This document shows positions 17,634-24,451 of a DNA stretch of 64,000 bases, in pieces (the first letter of the stretch is position 1; each line of letters starts with the position of its first letter). The stretch lies in the NCBI GenBank assembly GCA_965246785.1, contig CBDFFM010000004.1:186001-250000 (forward strand). Reading direction: 5' to 3'. The stretch comes from UBA1952 sp965246785. GTDB taxonomy: Bacteria > Bacteroidota > Bacteroidia > Chitinophagales > Chitinophagaceae. Both the position numbers and the translations under genes were made by a program. A model generated the notes under the pieces. It had not been told where the DNA came from, searched no databases, and saw only the letters and a list, made by a program, of their open reading frames with translations.

Positions 17634-18719
17634 ATGCCTACAACACCAGAAAAAAAATTTTTTGCTTTCGGAGCCGCTACCTACGCCCTGGTAAAGGGGA
17701 AGCGTTGGTACGTGGAACATTACCACCTGTGCGCAGACGGCGTAACGACCCTGCGCCGGCGCCACTACGGCCAGATAAACCGCATTAAATGCCTGCAGGC
17801 GCGTGAGGCTGCCGCCACGCAGCTCATGGAGCGACTGGCCGGCCCACAGCTGCCACAGGCGGCTACGTCTGTGCTGGAGCAGGCGCTGCATGATGCGCGC
17901 GGCCATTACCGCTACAAGAGCCGGAAGAGCTACGAAAGCCGCATTAAGTATTGGCGGCAATGGTTGGGCGCTGTGCCTGATAGCAAGGCCACCGGCGAGC
18001 ATGCCCGGCGTTTTATAGACTGGCAGGCCACCAGGCGCAGCCGTGCCACCGTGCGCAGCTACCAGCGCACGCTGCACGGCCTGTATGCGCGGGCGGGCTT
18101 TGCGGAGGACGCTAATCCATTCCACGGCATTAAGACGGCGGCGCCGGGCTCCAAGGGCCTCAAACCCTTTACGGATGAGCAATGTAGCGCCATCCTTGCC
18201 GCCACTGGCGCCAATGAGCGCCTGCGCATTGGCATCATGCTCATCTTCTACTGCTTTATCCGGCCCGGCGAGATACGCGGCCTGCGGGTGGAGGATGTGA
18301 ACCTGCAGAGCGCGCAGATTGAGATACGCAGCGACATATCAAAAAACAAAAAAACGCAGCAGGTAACAATACCTGATGCGTTTATGCCAATGCTCCGGAG
18401 GTGGATAGGGCTGCGCGTGGCGGGCTGGCTGCTGCCAAACCCGCGGAAGGGCGGCCAACTGCCAAAGGATTGGCTCTATAAGGCCCACAAGGCGATACTA
18501 ACGGACTTAGAGATAACCGGGCGCTACAGCCTTTACTCCTGGAAGCATACCGGCGTGGTGAAGGCGGTGAAGGCCGGCATTAATCTGAAATACCTGCAGC
18601 TCCAGCTCCGCCATCACAGCCTTGACCAGTTGAATGAGTATCTAAAGGACTTGGGCCTGCTTGATTGTGGGGATTTGCGGACGGCGTTTCCGGCTATTAA
18701 TCCCCAAAATTCAAATTAA
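17634..18719 (+). CDS. int: Tyrosine integrase
   Basis: A 361-aa phage-type integrase. An N-terminal arm-binding part is followed by a SAM-like core-binding domain (residues about 78-165) and the catalytic domain: Arg210 in CFIRPGEIRGL, Lys240 region, YSWKHTG (Lys304-His305 in place of the usual Arg-His), Arg326/His327-328 in LRHHSLDQL, and nucleophile Tyr336 (NEYL). It would recombine the tRNA-Ser attachment sites. It lies 100 bp inside attL and is transcribed inward. The DNA of its last 17 codons is copied twice further right. Confidence 0.93.
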   Translation: MPTTPEKKFFAFGAATYALVKGKRWYVEHYHLCADGVTTLRRRHYGQINRIKCLQAREAAATQLMERLAGPQLPQAATSVLEQALHDARGHYRYKSRKSYESRIKYWRQWLGAVPDSKATGEHARRFIDWQATRRSRATVRSYQRTLHGLYARAGFAEDANPFHGIKTAAPGSKGLKPFTDEQCSAILAATGANERLRIGIMLIFYCFIRPGEIRGLRVEDVNLQSAQIEIRSDISKNKKTQQVTIPDAFMPMLRRWIGLRVAGWLLPNPRKGGQLPKDWLYKAHKAILTDLEITGRYSLYSWKHTGVVKAVKAGINLKYLQLQLRHHSLDQLNEYLKDLGLLDCGDLRTAFPAINPQNSN

Positions 18720-19062
18720 TAAGTCGCTCCAATACATCTTCTGCTGTGTGGCCATCCCATGTAGGCGCAGTGGCGTGAATAGGAATGTTTTTACAAAAAT
18801 CCCACATCTTCATGGGGAGATGGTAAGTGATTGAAAGACCTTCTTTGGAAAAAAGCCCGAGCAAAAACCAATCGCCCTGGTCTTCATTCTCGCTATTCCT
18901 TTTTGAGCGCCATGCGTGTGTGCGAAGCGCACGGCAAAGGGTTAGGAAGAGCATGTTTCTATGGTCGTACAGGTCGCCAAAAGTGTGATAGCCGTCTGAA
19001 ATGAGATTGCTATTTACATACTTGATTTGCTCATTAAGATACGCTTCTGGAGATTCGTCCAT
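18697..19062 (-). CDS. Cassette gene 1: phage-type conserved hypothetical protein
   Basis: A 121-aa acidic protein of a type I associate with phage genomes (SNLISDGYHTFGDLYDHRNMLFLTLCRAL, WRSK..., ITYHLPMKMW, APTWDGHTAEDVLERL); I know no function for it. Its last codons overlap the real integrase 3' end by 23 nt on the opposite strand. The start lies in the motif TCCATAGTCTGATTTTT, which is also found at cassette gene 3. It occupies the first interval of the repeated int-3'/ATPase-3' array. Confidence 0.75.
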   Translation of the reverse strand: MDESPEAYLNEQIKYVNSNLISDGYHTFGDLYDHRNMLFLTLCRALRTHAWRSKRNSENEDQGDWFLLGLFSKEGLSITYHLPMKMWDFCKNIPIHATAPTWDGHTAEDVLERLINLNFGD

Positions 19063-19069
19063 AGTCTGA

Positions 19070-19171
19070 TTTTTAAGGCACCAAAGGTATCACCTCCGCA
19101 TAATACTTATTCATTTATAGGATTTGGGCCTGCTTGATTGCGGGGATTTGCAGACGGCGTTCCCTGCGATT
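19070..19171. repeat. Hybrid junction repeat, copy B (ATPase 3' end fused to integrase 3' end)
   Basis: 102 bp. The left half copies the 3' end of the ATPase gene (native at 19756-19794) and the right half copies the integrase 3' end (native at 18647-18698). It differs from copy C (19418-19519) at six positions. This is what a tandem duplication of a unit int-3' - gene - ATPase-3' would leave. Confidence 0.9.
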
Positions 19172-19409
19172 GTTCCGAATTAGATAAAAACATGCTGGGC
19201 TTCAATTTGTAGCCGGTCCATTCTGTGATAGCTGTCGTGTATGGAAATGAGCCTGGCAAAACCCAATCGCATTCTGAGCATTCAATTACCCACGTGCCCA
19301 GTTCAGGAAATTCTGAGGTTGGGCTATCGTATGTGCAACACAATCCCTTGCCGCACTCAGGACAATTTCCTTCTAAAAAAAGCAGTCTTATATCTTCTGG
19401 CGTATTCAC
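19107..19409 (-). CDS. Cassette gene 2: small zinc-ribbon protein, Lar-like
   Basis: 100 aa from a GTG start. It has CPECG and CSEC about 31 residues apart, followed by PYTTAITEWTGY. This CPxCG...CxxC...AIxEWN layout is that of Lar-type restriction-alleviation proteins, which help phages escape type I restriction; the assignment is by motif only. The C-terminal tail (TPSANPRNQAGPNPINE) is translated from the antisense of the duplicated integrase end and is shared with cassette gene 3, so it is probably not part of the original protein. Confidence 0.65.
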   Translation of the reverse strand: MNTPEDIRLLFLEGNCPECGKGLCCTYDSPTSEFPELGTWVIECSECDWVLPGSFPYTTAITEWTGYKLKPSMFLSNSEQSQGTPSANPRNQAGPNPINE

Positions 19410-19417
19410 AATCCGGA

Positions 19418-19519
19418 TTTTTAAGGCACCAAAGGTATCACCTCCGCATAATACTTATTCATTTATAGGACTTGGGCCTGATTGATTGCGGGGATTTGCG
19501 GAAGGCGTATCCTGCGATT
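19418..19519. repeat. Hybrid junction repeat, copy C
   Basis: 102 bp, same structure as 19070-19171 (ATPase-3' part then integrase-3' part), 96 of 102 bases identical. It separates cassette genes 2 and 3. Confidence 0.9.
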
Positions 19520-19742
19520 CATCAAGAACCTCCCCATCCCACGTACGATTAAGCGCCCTGTAAGCATCTCCTAAGCGTATCCTGATTCTATTCGCAGCGG
19601 CCACCTCATTCCAATACATTCCCCTCCAACTACTGACCTCAGAAAGCAGGCGGGTATTGATATTGAAAAGAATGCCGGCCAGTATTGCTAACGCCACTAC
19701 GCCACAAAAAAGCGCCAGCAAGGCGATGTTTTTACCGTCCAT
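19455..19742 (-). CDS. Cassette gene 3: small single-span membrane protein
   Basis: 95 aa. One membrane segment at residues 6-27 (ALLALFCGVVALAILAGILF) is followed by a helical, Arg-rich cytoplasmic or periplasmic part and the shared antisense-derived tail (TPSANPRNQSGPSPINE). It starts 12 bp after the ATPase stop, so it is probably cotranslated with the ATPase. I do not recognise a family. Confidence 0.65.
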   Translation of the reverse strand: MDGKNIALLALFCGVVALAILAGILFNINTRLLSEVSSWRGMYWNEVAAANRIRIRLGDAYRALNRTWDGEVLDESQDTPSANPRNQSGPSPINE

Positions 19743-19754
19743 AGTCTGATTTTT

Positions 19755-20330
19755 TTAAGGCACCAACGGTATCACCTCCGCATAATACTTATTCCCCTTA
19801 AACACCTGCGCCCGGATGCGGCGCTGTGCCGCCTCCAGGGCTTTCATTTCGGGGATGCTGTTATTCTTACGGCGGAAATTGTCGGTCGTGTGAAAAAGAA
19901 TGATGTTGTTGACGTAATGGAATTGCTCTATCGGCAAGCCGCTCATGCCGTGGTAATTAATGTAGATGTCCACACCTATCTTCCGGCAGGTGCTTACCAG
20001 GTCTATCATGCCCTTGCTCAGCTTGTAATTCTCATGCAGGCGGCCCTCATCAATCACTAATATGCCGTTGCGGTAATGCTTCCGTACCATCCGCAGAAAC
20101 ACGTCATACTCCAAATCCTGCGCGCAAATCTTCACCTTGCCGCCCTTGTAGCTGTAAAAGTCCACCAGTGGGAAGGGCGCCCAGGCCGGCGTATCAATGT
20201 CCACATCCTCCACATAAATCAGCGCATTCTGCTGGCTGCTTTTCCGGATTATCTTACTCACATAGTAGCTCTTGCCGTGCCCGCGAAAGCCCACCACGAG
20301 ATTAAACTGCCGGTCGCGCGGTTCAGGCAT
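19755..20330 (-). CDS. P-loop ATPase of the HerA/FtsK-like group (packaging P9/A32-like or Zot-like)
   Basis: 191 aa, with Walker A GFRGHGKS at residues 14-21, Walker B GILVIDEG at 89-96, and then STCRKIGVDIYINYHGMSGLP, which fits the strand-4 region with GxP of packaging ATPases and Zot proteins. No membrane segment, unlike most Zot proteins. Size is near that of phage PRD1 P9 (packaging ATPase, about 227 aa). With no terminase in the element, I take it as the DNA-packaging motor of the virion; a Zot-like assembly ATPase is the alternative. Its 3' end is copied at 19070 and 19418. Confidence 0.8.
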   Translation of the reverse strand: MPEPRDRQFNLVVGFRGHGKSYYVSKIIRKSSQQNALIYVEDVDIDTPAWAPFPLVDFYSYKGGKVKICAQDLEYDVFLRMVRKHYRNGILVIDEGRLHENYKLSKGMIDLVSTCRKIGVDIYINYHGMSGLPIEQFHYVNNIILFHTTDNFRRKNNSIPEMKALEAAQRRIRAQVFKGNKYYAEVIPLVP

Positions 20331-20562
20331 TTTCTTCCTCCTGTATTAAATCATGCGCCTTTATCCATGCGGCCAGCACTATCTGCTTTAAGTTCATTGC
20401 CCAGGATATTCCAGTAGATAGAGCGCTGTGAATGACTATGGCAACTAGTGGATTTCTCAGTGTACCATAGCGGTACAGTAAGTACACGAACCAAAAACTT
20501 AAAATTGTCGGAAGTAGTGACAATAGAAAATAGTTGAGGGCTTTCTTAAAAAGCGGGTGCAT
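20323..20562 (-). CDS. Small membrane protein upstream of the ATPase
   Basis: 79 aa from the Met at 20562 (MHPLFKKALNYF); a longer reading from 20607 overlaps the previous gene. Two membrane segments: LLSLLPTILSFWFVYLLY and, weaker, LVAIVIHSALSTGISWAM. Its stop overlaps the ATPase start by 8 nt, so translation is coupled; it could be the membrane vertex partner of the packaging ATPase, as small membrane proteins are in PRD1. Inference only. Confidence 0.6.
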   Translation of the reverse strand: MHPLFKKALNYFLLSLLPTILSFWFVYLLYRYGTLRNPLVAIVIHSALSTGISWAMNLKQIVLAAWIKAHDLIQEEENA

Positions 20563-20588
20563 TGGTGTGGTGTTAAGGGTAAAATCTA

Positions 20589-21389
20589 TTATTCGGTACC
20601 AAACCATTGCGGATAAAGCGCCCGTACTACCTCTTCCTGGTTATCCTCCAGAATCTTCGGCAGGTCATCAATGGACGGCGGCGCCTGGGCTTCGCGCAGC
20701 TCCTTCCGCAGCCGCCTATTCGTTACCGCGTCCATCAGGTACAGGCCATCGCTGAACAGCGTGAAGTTTTGCCGCGCGCCTTCCTGCGCAGCATTGGCCG
20801 CCTGCGCCATCTTTTGCGTAGCGCCGGATGATGCCAGCGCTGCTACCTTTTTATTCTCTTTCCGGTCTGCCAGCACCTGCTTTACAAACTTGCCCGTTAT
20901 CAGGCCCTCCGCCAGCAGCAGCCATACCCAATCCGGTATCTTGCCGTCCAGCTTCTTCATGTACGGGGTGTACACCTGCGCCAGGCGGTTCATCTGCTCC
21001 TCGGTCAGTTCGTACTTCTCCGCCGGCTCGCCGCTTATCCAGCTCCCCAGCTCTGCCAGGTAAATGCTGCGCGCGTTCAGCATCATTTCCAGATTGCCCT
21101 GCGCTATCTGGCGGTCTTCTCTTGTCCACTTTTTTACCGTCAGCGGCTCATCATCATCACCTGCCGGCGGCGTGAAGATGGGCGGCCCGTCATTATTGGC
21201 ACCTGGTATCACAGCCGGCTCCGGCTGTGGCGGCCGCACTGTGTCTGTGCCGTCGGCGGGCGCTGCGGCCTGCTTTACCGGCGCGGTAAAGGCGTCGGCG
21301 AAGGCATCGGCAGATATAGGCTTGATGCCGCCGTCTCCCAGGCTGCTATGCTCCTGCAGTAAGTGCGTGCTGCTCTCTTGCGATTCCAT
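20589..21389 (-). CDS. Conserved element protein with Pro/Ala-rich N-terminus
   Basis: 266 aa with no signal peptide. Residues 1-85 are low-complexity and Pro/Gly-rich; residues 86-150 are helical and charged (KKWTREDRQIAQGNLEMMLNARSIYLAELGSWI). A hydrophobic stretch, IPDWVWLLLAEGLITGKFV, may touch a membrane; an Ala/Gln-rich helical C-terminus follows. I do not recognise a family. It overlaps the upstream gene by 44 nt and sits in the ATPase operon, so a role in packaging or capsid assembly is possible. Confidence 0.6.
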   Translation of the reverse strand: MESQESSTHLLQEHSSLGDGGIKPISADAFADAFTAPVKQAAAPADGTDTVRPPQPEPAVIPGANNDGPPIFTPPAGDDDEPLTVKKWTREDRQIAQGNLEMMLNARSIYLAELGSWISGEPAEKYELTEEQMNRLAQVYTPYMKKLDGKIPDWVWLLLAEGLITGKFVKQVLADRKENKKVAALASSGATQKMAQAANAAQEGARQNFTLFSDGLYLMDAVTNRRLRKELREAQAPPSIDDLPKILEDNQEEVVRALYPQWFGTE

Positions 21390-21711
21390 TTAAGAAGTCT
21401 TTGATTTGGGCGTGGGTAATGGAGAAAAGGTCTAATTCTTTGTATGGCTGGAGGGCCATCGTCTCCGGGTCGCGCAGCCAGGTGCGCACCGGGAATTGCG
21501 CGCCGTCATCCGTGAGCGACGCCGTAAATACCATGTGGCCGCCGGCCTTCTCCTGCGCTTCCATAATAAAGGCCCGCAGGTCGGGCACTACGCTTTGAAT
21601 GTTGCTGTCGGTCAGGAAAGGAAGCAGCATTTTGACGATGCTGCTCAGGTTCGGCCCTTTGTTGCCGCCCATCAAGCCCTTCAGGCTCATAAGGGCGCTA
21701 AGAATGTCCAT
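21346..21711 (-). CDS. Hypothetical element protein
   Basis: 121 aa from the Met at 21711 (MDILSALMSLKGLMGGNKGP). A Leu/Met-rich helical start (LSSIVKMLLPFLTDSN) is followed by a small mixed alpha/beta part (GGHMVFTASLTDDGAQFPVRTWLRDPETM). No known family. It overlaps the upstream winged-helix gene by 14 nt and the downstream gene by 44 nt. Confidence 0.55.
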   Translation of the reverse strand: MDILSALMSLKGLMGGNKGPNLSSIVKMLLPFLTDSNIQSVVPDLRAFIMEAQEKAGGHMVFTASLTDDGAQFPVRTWLRDPETMALQPYKELDLFSITHAQIKDFLNGIAREQHALTAGA

Positions 21712-22003
21712 TAATCGGAGTTGTAAGGTGTATGGTATAAGCGCGGCTCTTGCCATCGCCGGTGCGCACGTTGCGGCTGCGCAGCTCAAAGGAGGGAATG
21801 CCGGTGCTCAGCTCGCGGATGATGTTGTACACCGTCCCCTGGCAGTAGATGGCCTTGGCCCGGTGCAGCTCGCCGCATATCTGCCGTACCGTCAGGGGGC
21901 GCGTGCTGCGGAGCAGTATTTCCAGCACTTTGAAGCGTAGAATGCCCGTCCCTTGCGGGTTCATCGGCTTTTTTTCAAATTTTTCTACGATTGTTTCGCA
22001 CAT
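21698..22003 (-). CDS. Winged-helix DNA-binding protein
   Basis: 101 aa. The segment GILRFKVLEILLRSTRPLTVRQICGELHRAKAIYCQGTVYNIIRELS reads as a winged helix-turn-helix with recognition helix around GTVYNIIREL, followed by a wing (FELRSRNVRTGDGKSRAYTI). It is the first gene after a terminator, with a parS-like site 57 bp upstream of its start, so it may control the ATPase operon. Confidence 0.65.
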   Translation of the reverse strand: MCETIVEKFEKKPMNPQGTGILRFKVLEILLRSTRPLTVRQICGELHRAKAIYCQGTVYNIIRELSTGIPSFELRSRNVRTGDGKSRAYTIHLTTPINGHS

Positions 22004-22059
22004 TTTAGGCGGCTTTTTGCACAGATTGTAAAGCTATGCTTTCAACTTCATAAAGAAAT

Positions 22060-22075
22060 TGTTTCACGTGGAACA
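22060..22075. promoter_or_regulatory. parS-like site
   Basis: TGTTTCACGTGGAACA fits the ParB-binding consensus TGTTYCACGTGRAACA at every position. It lies between a terminator and the winged-helix gene. No parA or parB is visible in the element, so host ParB would have to bind it. Confidence 0.65.
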
Positions 22076-22080
22076 TAACA

Positions 22081-22115
22081 GAAAAAAGTAAAGCCCCGGC
22101 GCTTGGCCGGGGCTT
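22081..22115 (-). terminator. Rho-independent terminator at the end of the late module
   Basis: Perfect 10-bp stem AAGCCCCGGC / GCCGGGGCTT with a 5-nt loop; on the minus strand it is followed by TACTTTTTTC. It separates the late membrane/capsid module from the ATPase block. Confidence 0.8.
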
Positions 22116-22146
22116 ACCCTTATCACACCTAATAACCCATCCGGCA

Positions 22147-22449
22147 TTAAGCCGTCTGCTCCGGGGCCACTACTTCCGGATTCTTACCCGTCCCTTCCAG
22201 GGCGGCAATGCTCTTGTCAAGTGTCGCCAGGGCTTCGGTGGTAGCGCCCTGCTCTGCAATCACAGCGCGGGCATCGCGCAGCTCTGCAGCAATGTTGTTG
22301 GTGGCGGTGTCAATACGCTGAGCGTAGGCAAGGATGGCTTCGTTTGCTTCCATGATATGGTGTTGTTGGTTAAAAAGAAAGATGTTGAGCAGGAAGATGG
22401 CCGCCAGTGCTGCGTACACAATAAAGGGGTTCAATTCCTGCATGAGCAT
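22147..22449 (-). CDS. Small membrane protein with coiled coil
   Basis: About 100 aa. The N-terminal segment LNPFIVYAALAAIFLLNIFLF spans the membrane, then comes a helical, heptad-like region (MEANEAILAYAQRIDTATNNIAAELRDARAVIAEQG). The start is uncertain (Met at 22479, 22449 or 22443); a 67-residue coiled-coil product from an internal Met at 22353 is also possible. Function unknown; last gene before the terminator. Confidence 0.55.
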   Translation of the reverse strand: MLMQELNPFIVYAALAAIFLLNIFLFNQQHHIMEANEAILAYAQRIDTATNNIAAELRDARAVIAEQGATTEALATLDKSIAALEGTGKNPEVVAPEQTA

Positions 22450-22490
22450 GTAAATGTAAAGATGATTTGCATCAATCAAATCTTTACACG

Positions 22491-22520
22491 CAAAAAAATC
22501 CCCGCCTTACGGGGCGGGGA
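22491..22520 (-). terminator. Rho-independent terminator
   Basis: On the minus strand, stem CCCCGCC / GGCGGGG (22500-22519) followed by ATTTTTTTG. It lies after the 73-aa gene at 22566-22787. Confidence 0.7.
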
Positions 22521-22565
22521 GTGTTGGCTGAATGTCCGCGCGTGCAGCTTGGACGTTATGGCCGG

Positions 22566-22787
22566 TCAAAGCATAAACCTTGCTGAATAGGAGTAGGGCT
22601 TTAATGGCATTCCGGGGGCTGAGCGTTCGTTAGTTACAATTTTTACAGTATAAACTTCTCCCGCTTTGGACAGGAAATAGTCTGTACGACCCACCCTTCC
22701 CTGCAATAGTTTTGCCTTCAGAATCGCCTTAATTGCCGCCTTGTTGCCTGCTGTGAGGTGGCTAACATTGTTATCTAGGACGGTCAT
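22566..22787 (-). CDS. Hypothetical small protein
   Basis: 73 aa, basic (many Lys and Arg), no membrane segment: an N-terminal helical part (NKAAIKAILKAKLLQGRVGRTDYF) then beta-like SKAGEVYTVKIVTNE. Lies 15 bp after the histone-like gene. Family not recognised. Confidence 0.5.
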   Translation of the reverse strand: MTVLDNNVSHLTAGNKAAIKAILKAKLLQGRVGRTDYFLSKAGEVYTVKIVTNERSAPGMPLKPYSYSARFML

Positions 22788-22802
22788 TTTGAACTTGTTT
22801 TA

Positions 22803-23129
22803 TCACCACAGCTTTAGCTGCGATGCTTTTTTTTTAGGAGTAGCCTTCTTTTTCGGAGCTGCTTTCTTACGCGCCGTGGCCTTCTTCGCCACAGCCTTTT
22901 TCTTTGGCGTTGCGCGCTTCTTTGGCGCCGCTTTTTTGCGGGCTGTAGCCTTCTTCTTCGGAGCCGCTTTCTTACGCGCTACAGCCTTCTTTTTAGCGGG
23001 TTTTTTCTTTGCCGCGGCCTTCTTCTTCGCGCCGGGTGCAAAGATGCCCTTCTTCGCTTTTTTGGTGGCTACGCCGCCCTCGTGGCCTAAGAGGCGGGCG
23101 GCGGTTGTGAGTCGTGCGTTTGTTGCCAT
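22803..23129 (-). CDS. Histone H1-like, Lys/Ala-rich basic protein
   Basis: 108 aa from the Met at 23129. After a short N-terminal part (MATNARLTTAARLLGHEGG) the rest is a run of KKKA, ARKKAAPKKKAT and related units with almost no acidic residues, like eukaryotic H1 tails and chlamydial Hc2. Such proteins bind and compact DNA. In this late gene block it may condense the genome in the virion or alter host chromatin. It cannot be told from sequence which. Confidence 0.85.
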   Translation of the reverse strand: MATNARLTTAARLLGHEGGVATKKAKKGIFAPGAKKKAAAKKKPAKKKAVARKKAAPKKKATARKKAAPKKRATPKKKAVAKKATARKKAAPKKKATPKKKASQLKLW

Positions 23130-23154
23130 AATCGTTTGTTGATTGTTTAAGGGG

Positions 23155-23310
23155 TTAAATACCGTCGGGAGTCTTATCGTTGTCTGCCGCCATGCGGCGC
23201 GCAAGCCACACCACGGCCAGGAGCAGCAGCGCAATAGCCGCTACCACCAGGAGCGGCCGCCACAGCCCGATTGGATTGTGCTTTGGTATGAGGGCGAGTT
23301 CTCTAGTCAT
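23155..23310 (-). CDS. Tiny single-span membrane protein
   Basis: 51 aa, below usual ORF cut-offs. MTRELALIPKHNPIGLW leads into a strong membrane segment (PLLVVAAIALLLLAVVWLARR) and a short acidic tail (MAADNDKTPDGI). The start codon overlaps the upstream gene's end by 4 nt (ATGA), which supports its reality. One of many such proteins in the module. Confidence 0.65.
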   Translation of the reverse strand: MTRELALIPKHNPIGLWRPLLVVAAIALLLLAVVWLARRMAADNDKTPDGI

Positions 23311-23600
23311 TGCGAAAGTTGTTTTGCATACACATACTGCAGTCTAAGCAGCATGTCGCGGTTGCGGTAGGTTTCGGCCCAAAGCGAGTCAATGCGCGCG
23401 GTGTTATTCCACTGATTGTTTTTGAGGGTGGCATTGTTGTCGTGGAGGTCGGTTACCTGGGCGCGGGCTACATGCAGGCTGTCATTTTTCAGGTAAATGA
23501 TGGACGCCATTTTTTGCGCGCAGACGTGCGCCCACAGTGCATAACAGCAAAAAGCCAGCATCCCGAAAAAGGGGGCGATGCGTTGAAGTGTTTTAGACAT
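23307..23600 (-). CDS. Small membrane-anchored coiled-coil protein
   Basis: 97 aa: an N-terminal hydrophobic segment (APFFGMLAFCCYALWAHVCA) that may be an anchor or signal, then a helical region with heptad-like spacing (ARAQVTDLHDNNATLKNNQWNN...). The layout resembles Rz-type spanins, and the position near endolysin and holin-like genes would fit, but this is an inference. Confidence 0.55.
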   Translation of the reverse strand: MSKTLQRIAPFFGMLAFCCYALWAHVCAQKMASIIYLKNDSLHVARAQVTDLHDNNATLKNNQWNNTARIDSLWAETYRNRDMLLRLQYVYAKQLSQ

Positions 23601-23940
23601 TTTGGGCGCGCCTTTTTTTAAGTAATGTGCTCATGTGATAAAACACCGGCGCCAGTGTAAAAAACACACGCCAGACAATTATTTCCGGCGATTGCTGGTC
23701 TGCCAGAAAAGGGTAAGCGAGTATGCGGAGGCAGCTTTTGAGCGTCGTACACGTAACGCCAAGCAATACCAGCGCCATCACCAAATCACCGCGCAGCTCA
23801 TAGCGGTCTTTTACCGCAAAGCCCACCCACACGCTGCGGATGGACAAGATGCCGCCGGTGAGCGGCGCCAGGCTACTGAGCGCCACTATCAGCGCCACTA
23901 TCAGGTGGTGTTGCATCAGGTGGTGGTTTTTGTGGGGCAT
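23593..23940 (-). CDS. Multi-span membrane protein
   Basis: About 115 aa with three or four hydrophobic segments (LIVALIVALSSLAPLTGGI; LVMALVLLGVTCTTLKSC; IVWRVFFTLAPVFYHM). Start uncertain among several Mets between 23916 and 23952; all lie within the end of the upstream holin-like gene, so translation is coupled. Family not recognised. Confidence 0.55.
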   Translation of the reverse strand: MPHKNHHLMQHHLIVALIVALSSLAPLTGGILSIRSVWVGFAVKDRYELRGDLVMALVLLGVTCTTLKSCLRILAYPFLADQQSPEIIVWRVFFTLAPVFYHMSTLLKKRRAQNV

Positions 23941-24289
23941 TGGCATCCGCATTGCGCTGCTGCTGTTGCACCATGAAGGAAAAGAACTTGCCCATTACAT
24001 CGGGTACTGACTGCCGCAGGAATAGGAATATCTCCTTGGCAAACATCCCCGCGAAGATGGCCAGCACCAGGGATGCTTTTTCCAGTGCCGGCAGGGAGCG
24101 GCTGAACTCCAGCACCAGCACCCCAAACACGATTCCGCCCAACGCTATAGTGAAGCTCTCCCGCTTCGTCTTGCCCGGACCGAAGCATACCCGCACTATC
24201 GCCGCGCCCAGCACAGACAGGATGTCCGTGATTACTGGCCCGTAGCGGTCGAAGAACGCTATATAGTCGAAGGTAGAAGGCGACGGCAT
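23873..24289 (-). CDS. Putative holin-like membrane protein
   Basis: 138 aa with three membrane segments (PVITDILSVLGAAIVRVCF; FTIALGGIVFGVLVLEF; ASLVLAIFAGMFAKEIFLFL) and a hydrophilic Pro/Asp/Ala-rich C-terminal tail. This three-span layout with a charged tail fits class I holins or related phage membrane proteins, and the endolysin lies 0.65 kb upstream in the same operon. Assignment by topology and context only. Confidence 0.5.
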   Translation of the reverse strand: MPSPSTFDYIAFFDRYGPVITDILSVLGAAIVRVCFGPGKTKRESFTIALGGIVFGVLVLEFSRSLPALEKASLVLAIFAGMFAKEIFLFLRQSVPDVMGKFFSFMVQQQQRNADANAPQKPPPDATPPDSGADSGAQ

Positions 24290-24328
24290 GAAGCATGGTG
24301 CGGTACGTTGTGCTACGTTTTTTATGGA

Positions 24329-24448
24329 TTACAGCTCGTAGTTATAGGTATAAACCGGTATGCGCTTGCCGTCCGGAGCGTGCCGGATGAGCAGGTACAG
24401 CGCCAGAGCTGCCAGCGCCAGGGCTATGATGAGGTAGTAGCCGCGCAT
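24329..24448 (-). CDS. Tiny single-span membrane protein
   Basis: 39 aa: MRGYYLIIALALAALALYLL, then a short basic tail (IRHAPDGKRIPVYTYNYEL). It starts 3 bp after the stop of the previous gene, in line with the tight operon. Typical of the element's small membrane proteins. Confidence 0.6.
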   Translation of the reverse strand: MRGYYLIIALALAALALYLLIRHAPDGKRIPVYTYNYEL

Positions 24449-24451
24449 CGT

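Noticed and set aside
19755..20330. Filamentous phage (inovirus) identity because of a Zot-like ATPase
   Set aside because: The element is 23 kb, encodes a primase-helicase, endolysin and holin-like protein, and the ATPase lacks a C-terminal membrane helix. Filamentous phages are smaller and leave without lysis.
22353..22376. A separate gene starting at the internal Met at 22353
   Set aside because: It gives a plausible coiled coil, but the same frame upstream supplies a good membrane helix. I keep one gene and mention the alternative in its entry.
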